Below, piece by piece: positions 50,215 through 51,061 of a stretch of DNA of 51,061 nucleotides; within the stretch, counting starts at the first letter, position 1; the number at the start of each line of letters is the position of its first letter. Below the pieces are notes generated by a model that made no database searches, had not been told where the DNA came from, and saw nothing but the letters and a program-made list of their open reading frames with translations. The translations under genes and the position numbers were made by a program. Where the stretch lies: NCBI RefSeq assembly GCF_013408665.1, contig NZ_JACCCL010000001.1, forward strand, positions 233,755-284,815. Reading direction: 5' to 3'. The stretch comes from Sporosarcina sp. JAI121 (GTDB lineage: Bacteria > Bacillota > Bacilli > Bacillales_A > Planococcaceae).

Positions 50215-50440
50215 GTAAGGAACGCAGCCAAAGACCGCCGCGTCGTACGGCAAAGGTTGCATGACCCACATCCTATGGGCCCATGCGGAGGCGGCCGTTA
50301 AGGCGCGACAGGCATAAGACGGACCGATGGAGCGGCGTTTTTCCGCATAGTCGGGCAGACTTAGCACCCGAGCGTCTGGCTACCGTAGCTGGACAATGAG
50401 AAAAGTGGCTAGATACCGAAAAACCGTATTAAAGATACCA
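50215..50440. other. GC-rich intergenic region of unknown nature
   Basis: A stretch without an open frame of note. It contains local inverted repeats (CCCACATCCTATGGG; CCGCCGC near 50237 with GCGGCG-TTTTT near 50334). I see no tRNA or recognised RNA in it. It may be another repeat element, but no second copy is in the window. Confidence 0.4.
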
Positions 50441-50441
50441 A

Positions 50442-50478
50442 AATCCGTGCAAACTTCGGTTTAGCACGGATTTTTATA
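50442..50478 (+). terminator. Terminator of the icmF operon
   Basis: AAATCCGTGC is a perfect inverted repeat of GCACGGATTT around a 13-nt loop, followed by TTTATATCC. Confidence 0.85.
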
Positions 50479-50544
50479 TCCTTTTACCTAGCGATAGTTG
50501 TCAGTAAATTAGTTGAAGTATTGAAAACGGTATACAACATTCAA

Positions 50545-51061
50545 GGGAGGCCTCCCCAAGCGCCGAAGCATGTATGATGGGAAATCCTTACTTCAATCTC
50601 TACTAACGGGACTTTTCCAGTATCTCCAAAATCCCGAACATCCCCAAGAAAAACCAGCGCAGGCGCCTTACAGGGGTAGCCGGAGCCGTAAGACTGACGA
50701 CGAAGTTGTCCGGCTAATGGCGGGAGGCATCCCCAAGCGCCGAAGCGTGTATGATGGGAAATCCCTAATCCAATCTATACTAACGGACTTTTCCAGTATC
50801 TCCAAAATCCCGAACATCCCCAAGAAAAACCAGCGCAGGCGCCTTCATGTGGTAGCCGAAGCGAAAAGACGAGCAGTGTTCTTCTGCCCGGCTTATCGCG
50901 GGAGGCATCCACAAGCGCCGGAGCGTGTAAGATGGAGAATCCTTAATCCAATCTATACTAACGGGCTTTTCCAGTATCTCCAAAATCCCGAACATCCCCA
51001 AGAAAAACCAGCGCAGGCGCCTTCATGTGGTAGCCGAAGCGAAAAGACGAGCAGTGTTCTT
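50545..51061. repeat. Tandem copies of the structured ~180-bp repeat
   Basis: The marker CCAAG before AAAACCAGCGCAGG recurs at 50645, 50821 and 50999, a period of 176-178 bp. Each unit has a conserved linker (TTTTCCAGTATCTCCAAAATC, near 50610, 50785 and 50966), a head CCAGCGCAGGCGCC, an inner hairpin and a tail AAGCGCCGAAGCG. The third unit is cut by the window edge. No gene with a ribosome site overlaps, so the frames here are spurious. Confidence 0.9.

Noticed and set aside
50780..51001. 73-aa minus-strand open frame
   Set aside because: It lies wholly in the 180-bp repeat units and has no ribosome site.

Overview
The window looks like a chromosomal segment of a spore-forming Bacillales bacterium, most likely of the Planococcaceae (a Sporosarcina-like organism). 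This is inferred from protein families and gene order. Several blocks follow Bacillus subtilis 'yw' synteny (ung, DUF5327, DUF423, gerQ/cwlJ; chdC, pta, lipL; rsfA, ywfO, ywgA; ywhB, ywhD, pbpG, ywiB, argS). Sporulation and germination genes (gerQ, cwlJ, rsfA, pbpG) are present. The gene starts are AGGAGG-type with frequent TTG/GTG codons. No rRNA, tRNA, phage, transposase or CRISPR was found.

Layout. 1-420: copies of a roughly 180-bp structured repeat. 424-6310: topoisomerase III, a hypothetical protein, a YbaK-type deacylase, a YczE-like membrane protein broken by a perfect 236-bp tandem duplication, and a P-loop protein. 6389-8996: threonine catabolism (kbl, tdh). 9139-13277 (minus strand): YjiH-like membrane protein, bacillithiol deacetylase BshB2 with YojF, and pyridoxine kinase. 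13342-16081: small membrane proteins, uracil-DNA glycosylase and followers. 16182-17840 (minus): gerQ, cwlJ and coproheme decarboxylase. 18018-19844: pta and lipL. 20104-28283: rsfA, ywfO, ywgA, a tautomerase, ywhD, a class A penicillin-binding protein, ywiB and argS.

28380-39108 is one long, tightly overlapping cobalamin-salvage operon behind a cobalamin riboswitch. It holds corrinoid uptake (btuF, btuC, btuD-cbiZ), nucleotide-loop assembly (cbiB, a cobD-cobU fusion, cobS, cobC, a second CobU-like protein), a CbiP-like protein without its glutaminase half, a PduO adenosyltransferase, and a probable alpha-ribazole transporter and kinase. No corrin-ring genes and no cobT are seen, which fits salvage of cobinamide and alpha-ribazole. 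Downstream, 39390-50214 encodes an ETF-linked Fe-S oxidoreductase (fadF), a thiolase, 3-hydroxyacyl-CoA dehydrogenase, two acyl-CoA dehydrogenases, a TetR regulator and the adenosylcobalamin-dependent fused mutase IcmF. The B12 operon therefore lies directly before a consumer of its product, in a fatty or branched-chain acyl-CoA oxidation locus that carries a perfect CcpA cre site and a shared operator-like palindrome.

The most unusual material lies between and inside genes. There are 21-bp-period tandem repeats at four intergenic loci sharing a CCRACCA core. A roughly 180-bp repeat at both window ends has arms that show compensatory base changes. A short GGTG-N5-CACC palindromic element has apparently entered three cobalamin genes in frame. 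The last 850 bases (50215-51061) are non-coding repeat sequence.
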